Below are positions 53,728-62,418 of a stretch of DNA of 64,000 nucleotides, in pieces. Source of the DNA: Sulfobacillus acidophilus DSM 10332 (lineage in GTDB: Bacteria; Bacillota; Sulfobacillia; Sulfobacillales; Sulfobacillaceae); NCBI GenBank assembly GCA_000237975.1, contig CP003179.1, positions 2,944,270 through 3,008,269 of the forward strand, written 5' to 3'. The notes below the pieces were generated by a model, which worked only from the letters and a program-made list of their open reading frames with translations, was not told where the DNA came from and did not search any database. Every line of letters starts with the position of its first letter. Position 1 is the first letter of the stretch. A program made the translations under genes and the position numbers.

Positions 53728-55075
53728 GGCCGAGCGCCCTTTCCTGTCCGTCCGGATCCTCCATCAATCGCTCATGGTCCGACGGCTCCTCCTGTCGGCG
53801 CTCCCAAGATCCGAAAAGCCCCCGTAACAAGTGGTAGAGAAGCGCCATAAAGGTGACCGTCAGCCCAACACTTAAAAGGACCAAAACCCCCGTTTGATGG
53901 TCGAGCCAGAGCGCGCGGACTAACAGCCATTCGCTATAGCTAATCCCAAGCGGCGGAACCCCGGACAACGCCAAGATACCGACGGCCCAAACCGTGCCTA
54001 ATCGGGGCGCCCGGCGAAAAGCGCCTTGCCACGCATCCATTCGTTTCGCATGCAATCGTTCCGACAAATGCCCGCTGACGAAAAACGTACCCGACTTGAT
54101 CCCCGCATGAAATATCCACTGCCAGAGGGCGGCGGCAATTCCCGCGGAAGTCCCCAACCCGAGTCCAATCGCCATCATGCCCACTTGCTCCACCGATGAG
54201 TAGGCCAATAACCGCTTCACCTCGCGCTGCATGAAAAGGGAGAATGAGCCCACCATAACCGATAGCACCCCTAACCATAATAGCCAGGGGGACCCCGAAC
54301 CCACCGGGCCCATGGGGACGGCAGCCAAATAGCGATGAAGGGTCCAAAGAGTCAGCCCCAACAAGACCCCCGACAATAACCCGCTGACAGGCGCCGGCGC
54401 CTCGGCATGAGCGTCGGGCAACCAGGTATGAAAAGGCGCTAATCCCACTTTGGTTCCGAGACCGACAATCAACAGCACGCCGCTTAATTGCCGGATCCCC
54501 AGAGGAATATGGCGCCAGTGGGTCTCGAGATACCCGAAATTAAACGTCGCGAACCCGGCATGATGGGAACCGAGGCCCGCATATAGCAGGATCAGGCCCA
54601 AAAGCCCCAACAGTAAGCCGACCGACACAATCAGCACATATTTCCAAGCCGCTTCCAAGGCGCGCCGACTATGCATTTCTAAAATAAGCGCCGCCGAGGT
54701 GACGGTCGAGAGCTCCACCCAAAGCCAGGCGGCCGCCAGATTATCCGTCAGGGCCAACCCCGTTAACGAAGCCCAGAACCCGGCCCACCAGAGATAATAG
54801 CGGGTAAGCGGAACGGCCGGATGCTCCGCCGTCCACCAAAGACTATCCCCGGCACTCGCCCACGTAATCACCAGCACCACGAGCGCCAGGAGAGAACTCG
54901 GCTGGGTCAACCGAAGATGCGGGGCCAGAGTGAGGACGCCTACGCCCAAGAGGGCACTGAGCCACCCCCATACCGCTCGCGTCAGCCATCGACCGGGCCG
55001 GATCCATCCCAATACGGATAACCCCACTACGCCTAACGGTCCGCCATATAACACGTATGCCGTCATCCGGCTCAC
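53720..55075 (-). CDS. proton-translocating antiporter-like subunit (HyfF/HycQ type)
   Basis: 451 residues, about 13 hydrophobic segments. Family core: SGVLLIVGLGTKVGLAPFHTWLPDAHAEAPAPVSGLLSGVLLG (described in part, about 205-245), with key Lys and Glu, and REVKRLLAYSSVEQVGMMAIGLG (about 290). Similar to NuoN/NuoM. Overlaps the large-subunit gene by 8 bp. Moves protons or ions across the membrane in the Hyf-like complex. Confidence 0.88.
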   Translation of the reverse strand: MSRMTAYVLYGGPLGVVGLSVLGWIRPGRWLTRAVWGWLSALLGVGVLTLAPHLRLTQPSSLLALVVLVITWASAGDSLWWTAEHPAVPLTRYYLWWAGFWASLTGLALTDNLAAAWLWVELSTVTSAALILEMHSRRALEAAWKYVLIVSVGLLLGLLGLILLYAGLGSHHAGFATFNFGYLETHWRHIPLGIRQLSGVLLIVGLGTKVGLAPFHTWLPDAHAEAPAPVSGLLSGVLLGLTLWTLHRYLAAVPMGPVGSGSPWLLWLGVLSVMVGSFSLFMQREVKRLLAYSSVEQVGMMAIGLGLGTSAGIAAALWQWIFHAGIKSGTFFVSGHLSERLHAKRMDAWQGAFRRAPRLGTVWAVGILALSGVPPLGISYSEWLLVRALWLDHQTGVLVLLSVGLTVTFMALLYHLLRGLFGSWERRQEEPSDHERLMEDPDGQERALGHG

Positions 55076-55698
55076 CCCCGTAGCCGCTTTAATACGCCGG
55101 TGTCGGCGGTACGAAACAAATGATGAAGGCGCTGATTAATCCAAAGCGCCACAACCCCTAAAAGGCCCACATCGATCAAAAGGCCCCATTCCAAAATGGC
55201 CGGTAAGGATCCGGTAAGAGCACGCGCCAATAACACCAATCCGTTTTCGACCACCATCAGACTCATTACCTGGGAAAGAAAATGACGCCGGGCCACAACG
55301 GTGAAAAGGCCGACAAACACGGTCGCCAGTCCCTCGGTCACCAGCGTCGGCGACGACACCAGCCCCGTCGTATCGAGGACACGACCCACGTGATAGACCA
55401 CCGCCCACAAAAAGAGTCCTCCCACATAGGCCCAGAGCGGCAACGCCGGATCGCGATAATGCGCATCAGGCCAGACGGAAAAACCCCGCCAGACCATGGC
55501 CGGTACCAGTCCCGCTTTCATCGCCAAAGTCGCCCCCAGAAAAATCAAAAGTTCCGGATGTTGCCGAAGTGACGGGGTCCATTCCAACACCCCGACCGAC
55601 ACGCCCTGAGCGACCAAAGCCCCAATGCCGATCGGCACCCGGCGGGAGAGAAGAATCCCCAGCGCCCCCAAAAGAATCACCAATCCCGCGCTGTCCAT
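55072..55698 (-). CDS. HyfE/HycP-type membrane subunit
   Basis: 208 residues from ATG 55698 (GGGAGG upstream). Six or so hydrophobic segments; ATLAMKAGLVPAMVWRGF and VVENGLVLLARAL match the HyfE family, which resembles NuoK. Shares a 4-bp overlap with the next gene. Confidence 0.8.
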   Translation of the reverse strand: MDSAGLVILLGALGILLSRRVPIGIGALVAQGVSVGVLEWTPSLRQHPELLIFLGATLAMKAGLVPAMVWRGFSVWPDAHYRDPALPLWAYVGGLFLWAVVYHVGRVLDTTGLVSSPTLVTEGLATVFVGLFTVVARRHFLSQVMSLMVVENGLVLLARALTGSLPAILEWGLLIDVGLLGVVALWINQRLHHLFRTADTGVLKRLRG

Positions 55699-55700
55699 GG

Positions 55701-56621
55701 TTAATCCAACCCTCCCTGCGCCAAAAATACGGCGACCGCACCGAGTCCCGCCGCCAGCAGAAGATACCCCGGCAACTGAAAATAGCGCCATTTAATCCAG
55801 TGGCTTTCGAGCCACCCAATCACGGCACTACCGACCAGCCATTCGGCACCCTGTTCCAACACGGCCCATCCCGGGGTAGACGAAAAAGGCCCCCAGATGA
55901 CCCCGATTAAGCCGACCAGTAAGGTCCACTTCACCATCTGGGCCAGTTGCCACTCGGCTAATGGCCGTCCGCTGTATTCCAGCGTGACCGCCTCATGCAT
56001 CATGGTCAATTCCAGATGGGTATCCGGATTATCCACCGGCAATCGCCCGGCTTCCGCCAATAAAACCAGCCCGTACCCCGCCAATGAGAAGGCGCCCATA
56101 ATCCAGCCCAGCGGGAGGGTTTGGAGATGCGGCATCAGACGGACAATGGACGTCTTGTGGCTCACACTGGCCACGAACGCCACCACGGCCAGCCAAGCCG
56201 GTTCAATGCCCGACCCGACGGTTAAAATCCGACTCGCGCCCAAGCCGCCAAAACTCCCGGCCGTATCGATCCCCGCCAAACCGGTCCAAAACCGTTCCAA
56301 CGCAAGAAGAAATCCCAGCAGCAAAAGGTTATCCGTATCCGTACCGAAAAGAGGCTCCCCCGCCCAAGGGACTAACCCCATCGCGAGCACGCCCACGGCC
56401 AAGGCTACGCTGGGCGCCCAGTGAAACACAAACGATGCGGGCTCAGGCACCAACGTTTCTTGGCGCCAACTGTTCGCCAGTACGTGATAATAAAAACCGG
56501 GACCAGGCCCTCGCCGTCCTTGCATCCGCGCTTTCACCATTTGGCTAACCCCATACCAAAACGGAGCGGATACAATCCCGATGACCGTCATGCCCAGTTG
56601 CCATACGATTTTCACGGACAT
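55701..56621 (-). CDS. HycD/HyfC (NuoH-like) membrane subunit
   Basis: 306 residues, eight or so hydrophobic segments. KARMQGRRGPGPGFYYHVLANSWRQE near the start and the conserved acidic loop EAGRLPVDNPDTHLELTMMHEAVTLEYSGR (about 210-240) are NuoH/HycD signatures; this subunit connects the peripheral arm to the pump. Confidence 0.92.
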   Translation of the reverse strand: MSVKIVWQLGMTVIGIVSAPFWYGVSQMVKARMQGRRGPGPGFYYHVLANSWRQETLVPEPASFVFHWAPSVALAVGVLAMGLVPWAGEPLFGTDTDNLLLLGFLLALERFWTGLAGIDTAGSFGGLGASRILTVGSGIEPAWLAVVAFVASVSHKTSIVRLMPHLQTLPLGWIMGAFSLAGYGLVLLAEAGRLPVDNPDTHLELTMMHEAVTLEYSGRPLAEWQLAQMVKWTLLVGLIGVIWGPFSSTPGWAVLEQGAEWLVGSAVIGWLESHWIKWRYFQLPGYLLLAAGLGAVAVFLAQGGLD

Positions 56622-56625
56622 CCCC

Positions 56626-58476
56626 CTACCGCCCCCGCACCCATAACAAGAACACGCCGGTGGTCACCAGCACATAGGCCACGTACCAACGAATCGGACC
56701 GGCTTGAACACGGGTCACCCAATGAGAAAGCCGCCAAGCCACGTGATAGAGCGGGCGGTAGAAATACCGATCCCAGACCGATTCGGTGCCCCCTTGATAT
56801 TGCAGCCGTTCGGGATAATAGCGAGCTTGCGTCCCTTCCCCGATTAATTGCCGATGGGGACGGTAAAGCAGCGCAAACGTGGTCCGAACACTTTTAGTCA
56901 TCGATACGGATGTCCACTGCATCGCGGACGACGCCTCGCGGCCCGTTGCCCAGCGGGGTACAGACCGCGTGTCGGTTCTCCGGCTCACGGCCTGAAGTCC
57001 CGCGACCAGCCCGCCCAAGGCCAATACGATGACCGGCAGATGGTCGAGTACCCCGAGCGTCGGCAGAGGAAACGGGTTGGCGGCCACCACCCGGGCCAGT
57101 TCGCGGATCGCCACTGCGGGAAATACCCCGATGGCCACCGAGAGCGTGCTCAAAAACAGTAACGGCCTCACTAAAGCGGCGGGGAGGGGTCGGCGACCGA
57201 CCGGTCGGCGCGGTTCCCCCAAAAAAATGACGCCGACCGCTTTAACCATGGTCATCAGGGCCAACCCGGCGGAAGCCGCCAAACCTAACCCCACGGCCAA
57301 CATCACCAGACCGCCGGCGGCCTGAAAGAATCGAAGATCCGTCAGGAGCGTTTGAAACGTCAACCACTCGCTCGCGAATCCGCTCAGGGGCGGTAACCCG
57401 CTCAACGCCATGGCCCCGGCCAAAAATGCCCAAAACACCCCAGGAATGGTGCGAACGAGTCCACCCAGTTGATCGGCCTCTAACGTCCCGGTGTGCTGCT
57501 CAACGGCACCCGCCGCCATAAACAGTTGACTTTTGAACAGTCCGTGATTAACCGTGTGAAAAAGGCCGGCCAGAAGCCCGCCGACCCACAGGGCAGGGTG
57601 CCCGGTGTCCTCTCCCAGTGCCCCTAACCCGAGCCCGACCACAATGACACCGATGTTCTCAATACTGGAATACGCCAAGAGCCGTTTCAAATCGGTTTCC
57701 ATCACCGCGTAGAGGACGCCCGTCAGGGCCGACAAGGCTCCCAGGGCGATAATCGCCAAGCCTGTCCACTCCGGCATGGGCCCTAGATCGCCTATGACAA
57801 ACTGCATGACGCCAAAGATGCCGAGTTTTATCATGACGCCCGACATGAGGGCCGACACCGAGGCCGGTGCCACCGGGTGGGCCCGCGGCAGCCATACATG
57901 AAAGGGCACGAGGCCGCTTTTGGTGCCAAAACCCAATAGCAACAGCCAAAACACCGTCATCTTAGTGGACAAAGGCAAATTCCTGGCCGCCTGTGCCCAT
58001 TCGGTAAAGTGGGCCGAGTGGAGGGTGGCCGCCAACAAGAAAAATCCCGCCAAAATGGCCATCGCACTCATTTGCGACATGACCCAATAGATATAACCCT
58101 GTTTTAAAATGTTCGGTTGTTGGCGGTCCGCAATGACCAAAAAGAATGATGTCAGTGCCATGATTTCCCAAGCGGTCATAAAAACCCAAACCGTATTGGC
58201 CAATAAAACCCCCGCCATACTGATGAAAAACCAGGGTAACCAGCTGGCCACTTGCGGTTGACCATGCTCCCGATAGCCGTAGCGGAACCACGCCACGGCA
58301 ATCCCGACCACGCCCAATAACATCAAAAAGACGGAGCGCAGAGGCGTAGCAGCCATTTGATGCGTCGTCCAGGGTCGAAACCAACTGTAGATGCCCAGCC
58401 CTAAAATGGCCCCCGCCAGTAACCCGATACCCGCGCGAGATGGCCATCCCGCCACAATAGGATTCGTTATGCGCAT
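56626..58476 (-). CDS. HyfB/HycC (NuoL-like) antiporter subunit
   Basis: 616 residues from ATG 58476, about 15 hydrophobic segments. ANTVWVFMTAWEIMALTSFFLV, GFGTKSGLVPFHVWLPRAHPVAPASVSALMSG (in part), and ETDLKRLLAYSSIENIGVIVVGLGLG are antiporter-family features. First structural gene after arsR. Confidence 0.9.
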   Translation of the reverse strand: MRITNPIVAGWPSRAGIGLLAGAILGLGIYSWFRPWTTHQMAATPLRSVFLMLLGVVGIAVAWFRYGYREHGQPQVASWLPWFFISMAGVLLANTVWVFMTAWEIMALTSFFLVIADRQQPNILKQGYIYWVMSQMSAMAILAGFFLLAATLHSAHFTEWAQAARNLPLSTKMTVFWLLLLGFGTKSGLVPFHVWLPRAHPVAPASVSALMSGVMIKLGIFGVMQFVIGDLGPMPEWTGLAIIALGALSALTGVLYAVMETDLKRLLAYSSIENIGVIVVGLGLGALGEDTGHPALWVGGLLAGLFHTVNHGLFKSQLFMAAGAVEQHTGTLEADQLGGLVRTIPGVFWAFLAGAMALSGLPPLSGFASEWLTFQTLLTDLRFFQAAGGLVMLAVGLGLAASAGLALMTMVKAVGVIFLGEPRRPVGRRPLPAALVRPLLFLSTLSVAIGVFPAVAIRELARVVAANPFPLPTLGVLDHLPVIVLALGGLVAGLQAVSRRTDTRSVPRWATGREASSAMQWTSVSMTKSVRTTFALLYRPHRQLIGEGTQARYYPERLQYQGGTESVWDRYFYRPLYHVAWRLSHWVTRVQAGPIRWYVAYVLVTTGVFLLWVRGR

Positions 58477-58497
58477 GCTCCGTCTGCTCCTCATCAA

Positions 58498-58818
58498 TTA
58501 CGATTCGGGTTCATCCAAAACCGAAACCCAGGTCGCCAACTGATTTTCGAATATCGTTCGCGCGGTATCCATCAAATCAAAAATGAGAGGATCTTTAACC
58601 GAGTAAAACACATTGGTCCCTTGTTTACGCGACTCCACCAAATGATGCGCCCGCATAACCGCCAGCTGCTGGGATACGGAGGAGGCTTCCACCATCAAAA
58701 GGCGTTGTAATTCGCCGACAGTTTTTTCCCCCGTCCGCAAAAGCTCCAAGATACGGAGGCGCAAGGGATGTCCCAAGGCTTTGAAGAGTTCGGCCTTAAA
58801 ATCGTGTAGCGCGCCCAA
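58498..58818 (-). CDS. ArsR-family regulator of the Hyf-like operon
   Basis: 106 residues from TTG 58818. Winged helix: DFKAELFKALGHPLRLRILELLRTGEKTVGELQRLL... SVSQQLAVMRAHHLVESRKQG TNVFYSV. It has no obvious Cys metal site, so the signal is not evident. From memory it closely resembles Rv0081 of Mycobacterium tuberculosis, which heads a formate-hydrogenlyase-like operon of similar order. A TATTCA-AA-TATT site lies upstream. Confidence 0.9.
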   Translation of the reverse strand: MGALHDFKAELFKALGHPLRLRILELLRTGEKTVGELQRLLMVEASSVSQQLAVMRAHHLVESRKQGTNVFYSVKDPLIFDLMDTARTIFENQLATWVSVLDEPES

Positions 58819-58845
58819 TTTTGTCTCACCAACCTTTACAAAACG

Positions 58846-58884
58846 ATTATATCATCATATGCCCGATTATATATATTCAAATAT
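58846..58884 (-). promoter_or_regulatory. arsR-hyf promoter and candidate ArsR operator
   Basis: Minus-strand extended -10 TGA-TATAAT at 58854-58846. Upstream the near-palindrome ATATT-CA-AATAT (58873-58884) contains TATTCA-AA-TATT, like a half of ArsR/SmtB 12-2-12 sites, placed over the -35 region, where binding would repress. The AT-rich gap also faces the lipoprotein gene. Confidence 0.55.
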
Positions 58885-58971
58885 TTATAGATTTAAGGGA
58901 ATCGGGGACCTGACGTCTAGAGCTCGGACGTGCCGCATACAGTGCATCAAACACGTCCGGGAGGATCCGCG

Positions 58972-59880
58972 ATGGCGTTGACCCGTCGACTGAAATGGCT
59001 GGCCCTAGGTATAACCCTTTTATGGGGTCTTTTATTGGCGGGATGCGGTGTTCAACCGCCACCCGTGGAGACGGCCCCTCCTCTTATGATCAATGACACG
59101 GTGAATAATGCCGTCCTGACGTTGCCGATTGTGGTGGCCGACCGTCTGGGGCTTTTTGCTCACCAACACTTGCGTGTCATTTTGAGGCCGGATCCCGCCG
59201 CCCCCCTCTCCCTCAGTTGGGCCGGAAGCCGCTGGCCGATTGAGGGGGTCTTGGCGGTGCGGCCCGATCTGGTCCTCGTCTCGCCCATTCCCGACCCTCA
59301 TTTTCGCCTCCGGGCTCTCCGTCATTTACCCCTTTTCTTGACTCCGGCGGCCACGCCGGAAGAAGCTTGGGCCCGGCAGGTGCTCGCCCTTCACCAGGTC
59401 GTGGGGAATGATTGGAAAGTCATCCCGAAAGCGGAGGTGCTGTCGCTTTGGGCCCAGCGTCGGTTACCCTGGGTCATGGTGCCTCTGTCCGAGTGGCCGG
59501 CATTAAAAAACCGTGCCCCCGACAGCCGGATTTTGGCCTGGATCGGTGCCTCCACCGGTCCCCTGCCGACGGTGGTGATCACCGGTCACCCGGCTCGGCC
59601 CGGTCAATTGACCACTTTTTTGGCCGCCGTGAATCTGGCCCTCTGGTATATTCACACCACGCCGGCGGCTCAAGTCGCCCAATTAATCGGGCGCCCGACC
59701 GCCGAGGAAATCGCGACGATTCGGCAAGCCGATCACTATGGGATTTGGCCCGCCGTCACCCGACTCGACCCCGCCACCTACCAACGCGGCCGGCAATTTT
59801 GGGCGACCGGATGGCCTGACTATGAAACGGGCGTACGAAACCAGAGTGCCGACGCCGCCCTGACTTTCCATGGCTGGTAG
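58972..59880 (+). CDS. lipoprotein, ABC-type substrate-binding-like (NMT1/SsuA)
   Basis: 302 residues from ATG 58972 (GGGAGG upstream). Lipoprotein signal LLWGLLLAGCG with the lipobox Cys about residue 23. The body has periplasmic-binding features (LPIVVADRLGLFAHQHLRVIL, VLAVRPDLVLVSP). No permease or ATPase genes lie nearby, so the ligand and transporter are unknown. The final 61 bp overlap the convergent GNAT gene. Confidence 0.75.
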   Translation: MALTRRLKWLALGITLLWGLLLAGCGVQPPPVETAPPLMINDTVNNAVLTLPIVVADRLGLFAHQHLRVILRPDPAAPLSLSWAGSRWPIEGVLAVRPDLVLVSPIPDPHFRLRALRHLPLFLTPAATPEEAWARQVLALHQVVGNDWKVIPKAEVLSLWAQRRLPWVMVPLSEWPALKNRAPDSRILAWIGASTGPLPTVVITGHPARPGQLTTFLAAVNLALWYIHTTPAAQVAQLIGRPTAEEIATIRQADHYGIWPAVTRLDPATYQRGRQFWATGWPDYETGVRNQSADAALTFHGW

Positions 59881-60401
59881 GTTTTGGGGGTGACTTCCAT
59901 TAATATCAGATCGGCCATCCCCGCCAAATGGCCGGTAGCCTTTAACCGGCCTACCGGCTGAAATCCCACTTTTTGATAGACCCGAATGGCTCGCGGGTTA
60001 TCGTGCCGCACCCGCAGATAGATTTTCTCGAGTCCCAACGGCCCAAACGCAATCATCAGCATTTCGGATACCGCTTCTCCGCCCATCCCCTGATTCCAAT
60101 AGCGCTTGTCACCTATCGAGACGCGCAATTCCGCCTCGCGCGCCCGCCAGGTGATATGTTCCAATTCGACGTCACCGATGAGTTCCTGCTGGTCATTGAC
60201 GATTCCGAGCGCTAGGCGCCGGTTATCCTCATGTAATGAAAGCCACCAACGTTTCGGATCTAATTCATACGAAAATTTTTTTCCGGTCAGTTGATATATC
60301 TCCGGATCATTATCCCATTCCATAAGCCGGGCCACATCGCCGGGCTCTAACCGACGCAAACGACGATATGGTCCGTGATCCATTAAATGCACCCATTTCA
60401 C
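59820..60401 (-). CDS. GNAT-family N-acetyltransferase (RimJ/RimL type)
   Basis: 193 residues. RRLEPGDVARLMEWDNDPEIYQLTG, then IGDVELEHITWRAREAELRVSIGDKRYWNQGMGGEAVSEML (acetyl-CoA loop Q/R-x2-G-x-G as NQGMGGEA, about 105) and LRVRHDNPRAIRVYQKVGFQPVG. Substrate unknown. Start GTG 60401 or a Met six codons later. Confidence 0.88.
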   Translation of the reverse strand: MKWVHLMDHGPYRRLRRLEPGDVARLMEWDNDPEIYQLTGKKFSYELDPKRWWLSLHEDNRRLALGIVNDQQELIGDVELEHITWRAREAELRVSIGDKRYWNQGMGGEAVSEMLMIAFGPLGLEKIYLRVRHDNPRAIRVYQKVGFQPVGRLKATGHLAGMADLILMEVTPKTYQPWKVRAASALWFRTPVS

Positions 60402-60421
60402 CCCGCCACTCTTTTCACGCC

Positions 60422-60529
60422 TTAAGGGAATTCGACATAGCGGACAAAGTTCCTTTGTAGGGCGCCGTCATCGCCCGGTGATTTCTGATGGCAATGGTGG
60501 CATGGACCGCCAACCCCTCCAAAATTCAT
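60422..60529 (-). CDS. possible 35-residue peptide with a CHHCH motif
   Basis: ATG followed by NFGGVGGP, then Cys-His-His-Cys-His, then a polar tail ending FVRYVEFP. GAGGGA lies about 12 nt upstream. CxxCH is the heme-c binding motif but so short a peptide has no signal sequence. The gap between GNAT and the phosphatase gene (193 bp) holds nothing else. Low confidence. Confidence 0.2.
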   Translation of the reverse strand: MNFGGVGGPCHHCHQKSPGDDGALQRNFVRYVEFP

Positions 60530-60558
60530 GATATTGGCGTTCCCTCTCGGTTGTGCTC

Positions 60559-60587
60559 TTGACCGGTTGTCCCCAATTGAGTAGCTT
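60559..60587 (+). promoter_or_regulatory. promoter of a probably leaderless mRNA
   Basis: TTGACC (60559-60564), 17 bp, TAGCTT (60582-60587). Only 6 bp separate the -10 from the ATG at 60594 and no ribosome site is present, so transcription should start at or next to the ATG. Confidence 0.55.
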
Positions 60588-60593
60588 GGTCTT

Positions 60594-61187
60594 ATGACAG
60601 CATTACGGGGCAAACGACTTTGGGTTATGCGGCACGGCCGACCTGACCTTCCGGATAATCCTTTTTTTATGACACGAGAAACGTTTAACCGCTTTCTGGA
60701 GGCGTATGACGCCGCGGGGCTGAGCGATCGGGAGAAGGATCGCTTACGTCGCCTCTATGAAGGATATCCGCGACCTGATTTGGTCGTCACCTCGGACTTG
60801 CCGCGGGCCCGCGAGACCGCCGAGCTTTTTGCCCGCTCCGCCCCAATTATTGAGGATCCGGTGTTTCGGGAAATTCCGGTGCGATTGCCGGACGTGCCGA
60901 CGTGGTTTTTGTCCCGTCTCTGGCCGGGTGAGATTTGGTGGGGATATTTACGGTTTGCCTGGTTTTACGATATCCCTCCCGAAGGCCAAAAAAAGAGTCT
61001 GGAACGGGCCCAAACGGCCATCGGGAAATTGGAGCAGTATCAATCCGACGTCCCCAACTTGGCGGTGGTATCCCATTCGGGATTTCTTCTGGTACTGATT
61101 GACCAGCTCCAGCGAGCGGGTCGCATTCGGGGACGACGATTGCCGCATATCGGGTTTGGCCTCCCGACCGACTACATTTGGCAATAA
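60594..61187 (+). CDS. histidine phosphatase (phosphoglycerate-mutase superfamily)
   Basis: 197 residues. Phospho-His motif MRHGRPDLP (about 12-20), DLVVTSDLPRARETAELFA (Arg of the pocket, about 62), second His in VVSHSGFLLVL (about 160). Substrate unknown; may be a broad phosphatase. The body is longer between motifs than cobC-type enzymes. Confidence 0.9.
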   Translation: MTALRGKRLWVMRHGRPDLPDNPFFMTRETFNRFLEAYDAAGLSDREKDRLRRLYEGYPRPDLVVTSDLPRARETAELFARSAPIIEDPVFREIPVRLPDVPTWFLSRLWPGEIWWGYLRFAWFYDIPPEGQKKSLERAQTAIGKLEQYQSDVPNLAVVSHSGFLLVLIDQLQRAGRIRGRRLPHIGFGLPTDYIWQ

Positions 61188-61239
61188 CGGTATAGCCCGC
61201 CTGCCCGAGGGAAATCCTTCCCCTTAAGGGGGGCGAACG

Positions 61240-62418
61240 ATGAAACGCGCGGTCGTGCTGGGAGCCCGCTTCGGGGGGCTCGCGGTGGTGGCCTGGTTAC
61301 GGCGCCTTTACTCTCCCGGCCATTTGGAGATCACCGTCATAGAACAATGGCAACGGATGATTTACCGGCCCGGCCTGGTCGACGTCTTTCAATCCGACCC
61401 GCTTTCCGTATTGCCGCGCCTGACGATCCCGCTCGCCTCCTATTTTCAAAAACGCCGGGTCCGTCTCCTTACCGATACCGTGGTTGGCATAGACCCCGAG
61501 AAGCGTCACGTCATGGTGGCTTCCCATGCGCCGGTACCGTACGACGTGTTATTTGTCGCAACCGGTATGGAACCGGCTTGGGACGCCGTTTCAGGCCTTA
61601 GTCGGCGGCACGGTGGGCTTTGCGAAGGCTATTTGGCCCGTCGCAGCGGCCGGCTCTTACACGCCGAGCCTCATGGGCGCATGGTGTGGGCGGTCGGCCC
61701 GCTCCTCGGAGTGGACCACTGGGATCCCCCGGTCACGGTCGGCTGCGAATGCCCCCTCTTGGAATCTCTTTTCATTTGGGATCGATATCTGCGGCAAAAG
61801 CACCGGCGCGACCAGGTTGAGCTGACCGTTGTCACCCCGGCCGCCCGTATTGCCGAAATGGTTGGTCCGCGGGCCCGCGAGTGGGTCTTAAGCGAACTCG
61901 ACCGCCGCTCCATTCGCCTCGTCACCGGGGCCCGCTATCAACAAGTGACGGACCGTACCCTAGTTTTATCCAATCAAACCATCCCCTATGATCACAGTGT
62001 CTGGATCCCTCCCTATAGCGGTCCCCGCTGGGCCCAAAACACCCCGTTGGTCGATCAAGGCGGCTGGATTCCGGTCTCGGCCCATCTCCAACACCCGGTG
62101 TTTCCCGACATCTATGCGGTGGGTGACGGGGTGAGTCGCTCGTGGCCTAAGCAAGGGCATTCCGCGATGGTCGAAGCCCGGGTTGCCGTCACCCATTGGC
62201 ATGCGCAACAAGAAAAACAAAAGCCCCCACCGCCTTTTCGCCCATTGATGCTCTGGGTGTTGGAAGCGGGGGGGCCTTCCGGTATTTTTCATGCCAGCAC
62301 CACATTTTGGGGCGGATCACGGGACATTCTGTGGCAAGGCCGTTGGCCTGTCTGGGTTAAACGGAGTTTTGGTTGGGCCTATATTCGGCGGCAGGGCGAC
62401 TTGCCGATCATGCCTTAA
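61240..62418 (+). CDS. FAD-dependent oxidoreductase, sulfide:quinone-reductase-like
   Basis: 392 residues. First dinucleotide motif is variant (VVLGARFGGLAVVAWL, about 5), then TVIEQWQRMIYRPGL, PYDVLFVATG, the middle Cys pair VGCECPLL (about 168), and the FAD-binding DIYAVGDGVS (about 290). Resembles SQR and NDH-2 family flavoproteins. Catalytic Cys near the C-terminus, typical of SQR, is not seen, so function is open. Confidence 0.75.
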   Translation: MKRAVVLGARFGGLAVVAWLRRLYSPGHLEITVIEQWQRMIYRPGLVDVFQSDPLSVLPRLTIPLASYFQKRRVRLLTDTVVGIDPEKRHVMVASHAPVPYDVLFVATGMEPAWDAVSGLSRRHGGLCEGYLARRSGRLLHAEPHGRMVWAVGPLLGVDHWDPPVTVGCECPLLESLFIWDRYLRQKHRRDQVELTVVTPAARIAEMVGPRAREWVLSELDRRSIRLVTGARYQQVTDRTLVLSNQTIPYDHSVWIPPYSGPRWAQNTPLVDQGGWIPVSAHLQHPVFPDIYAVGDGVSRSWPKQGHSAMVEARVAVTHWHAQQEKQKPPPPFRPLMLWVLEAGGPSGIFHASTTFWGGSRDILWQGRWPVWVKRSFGWAYIRRQGDLPIMP

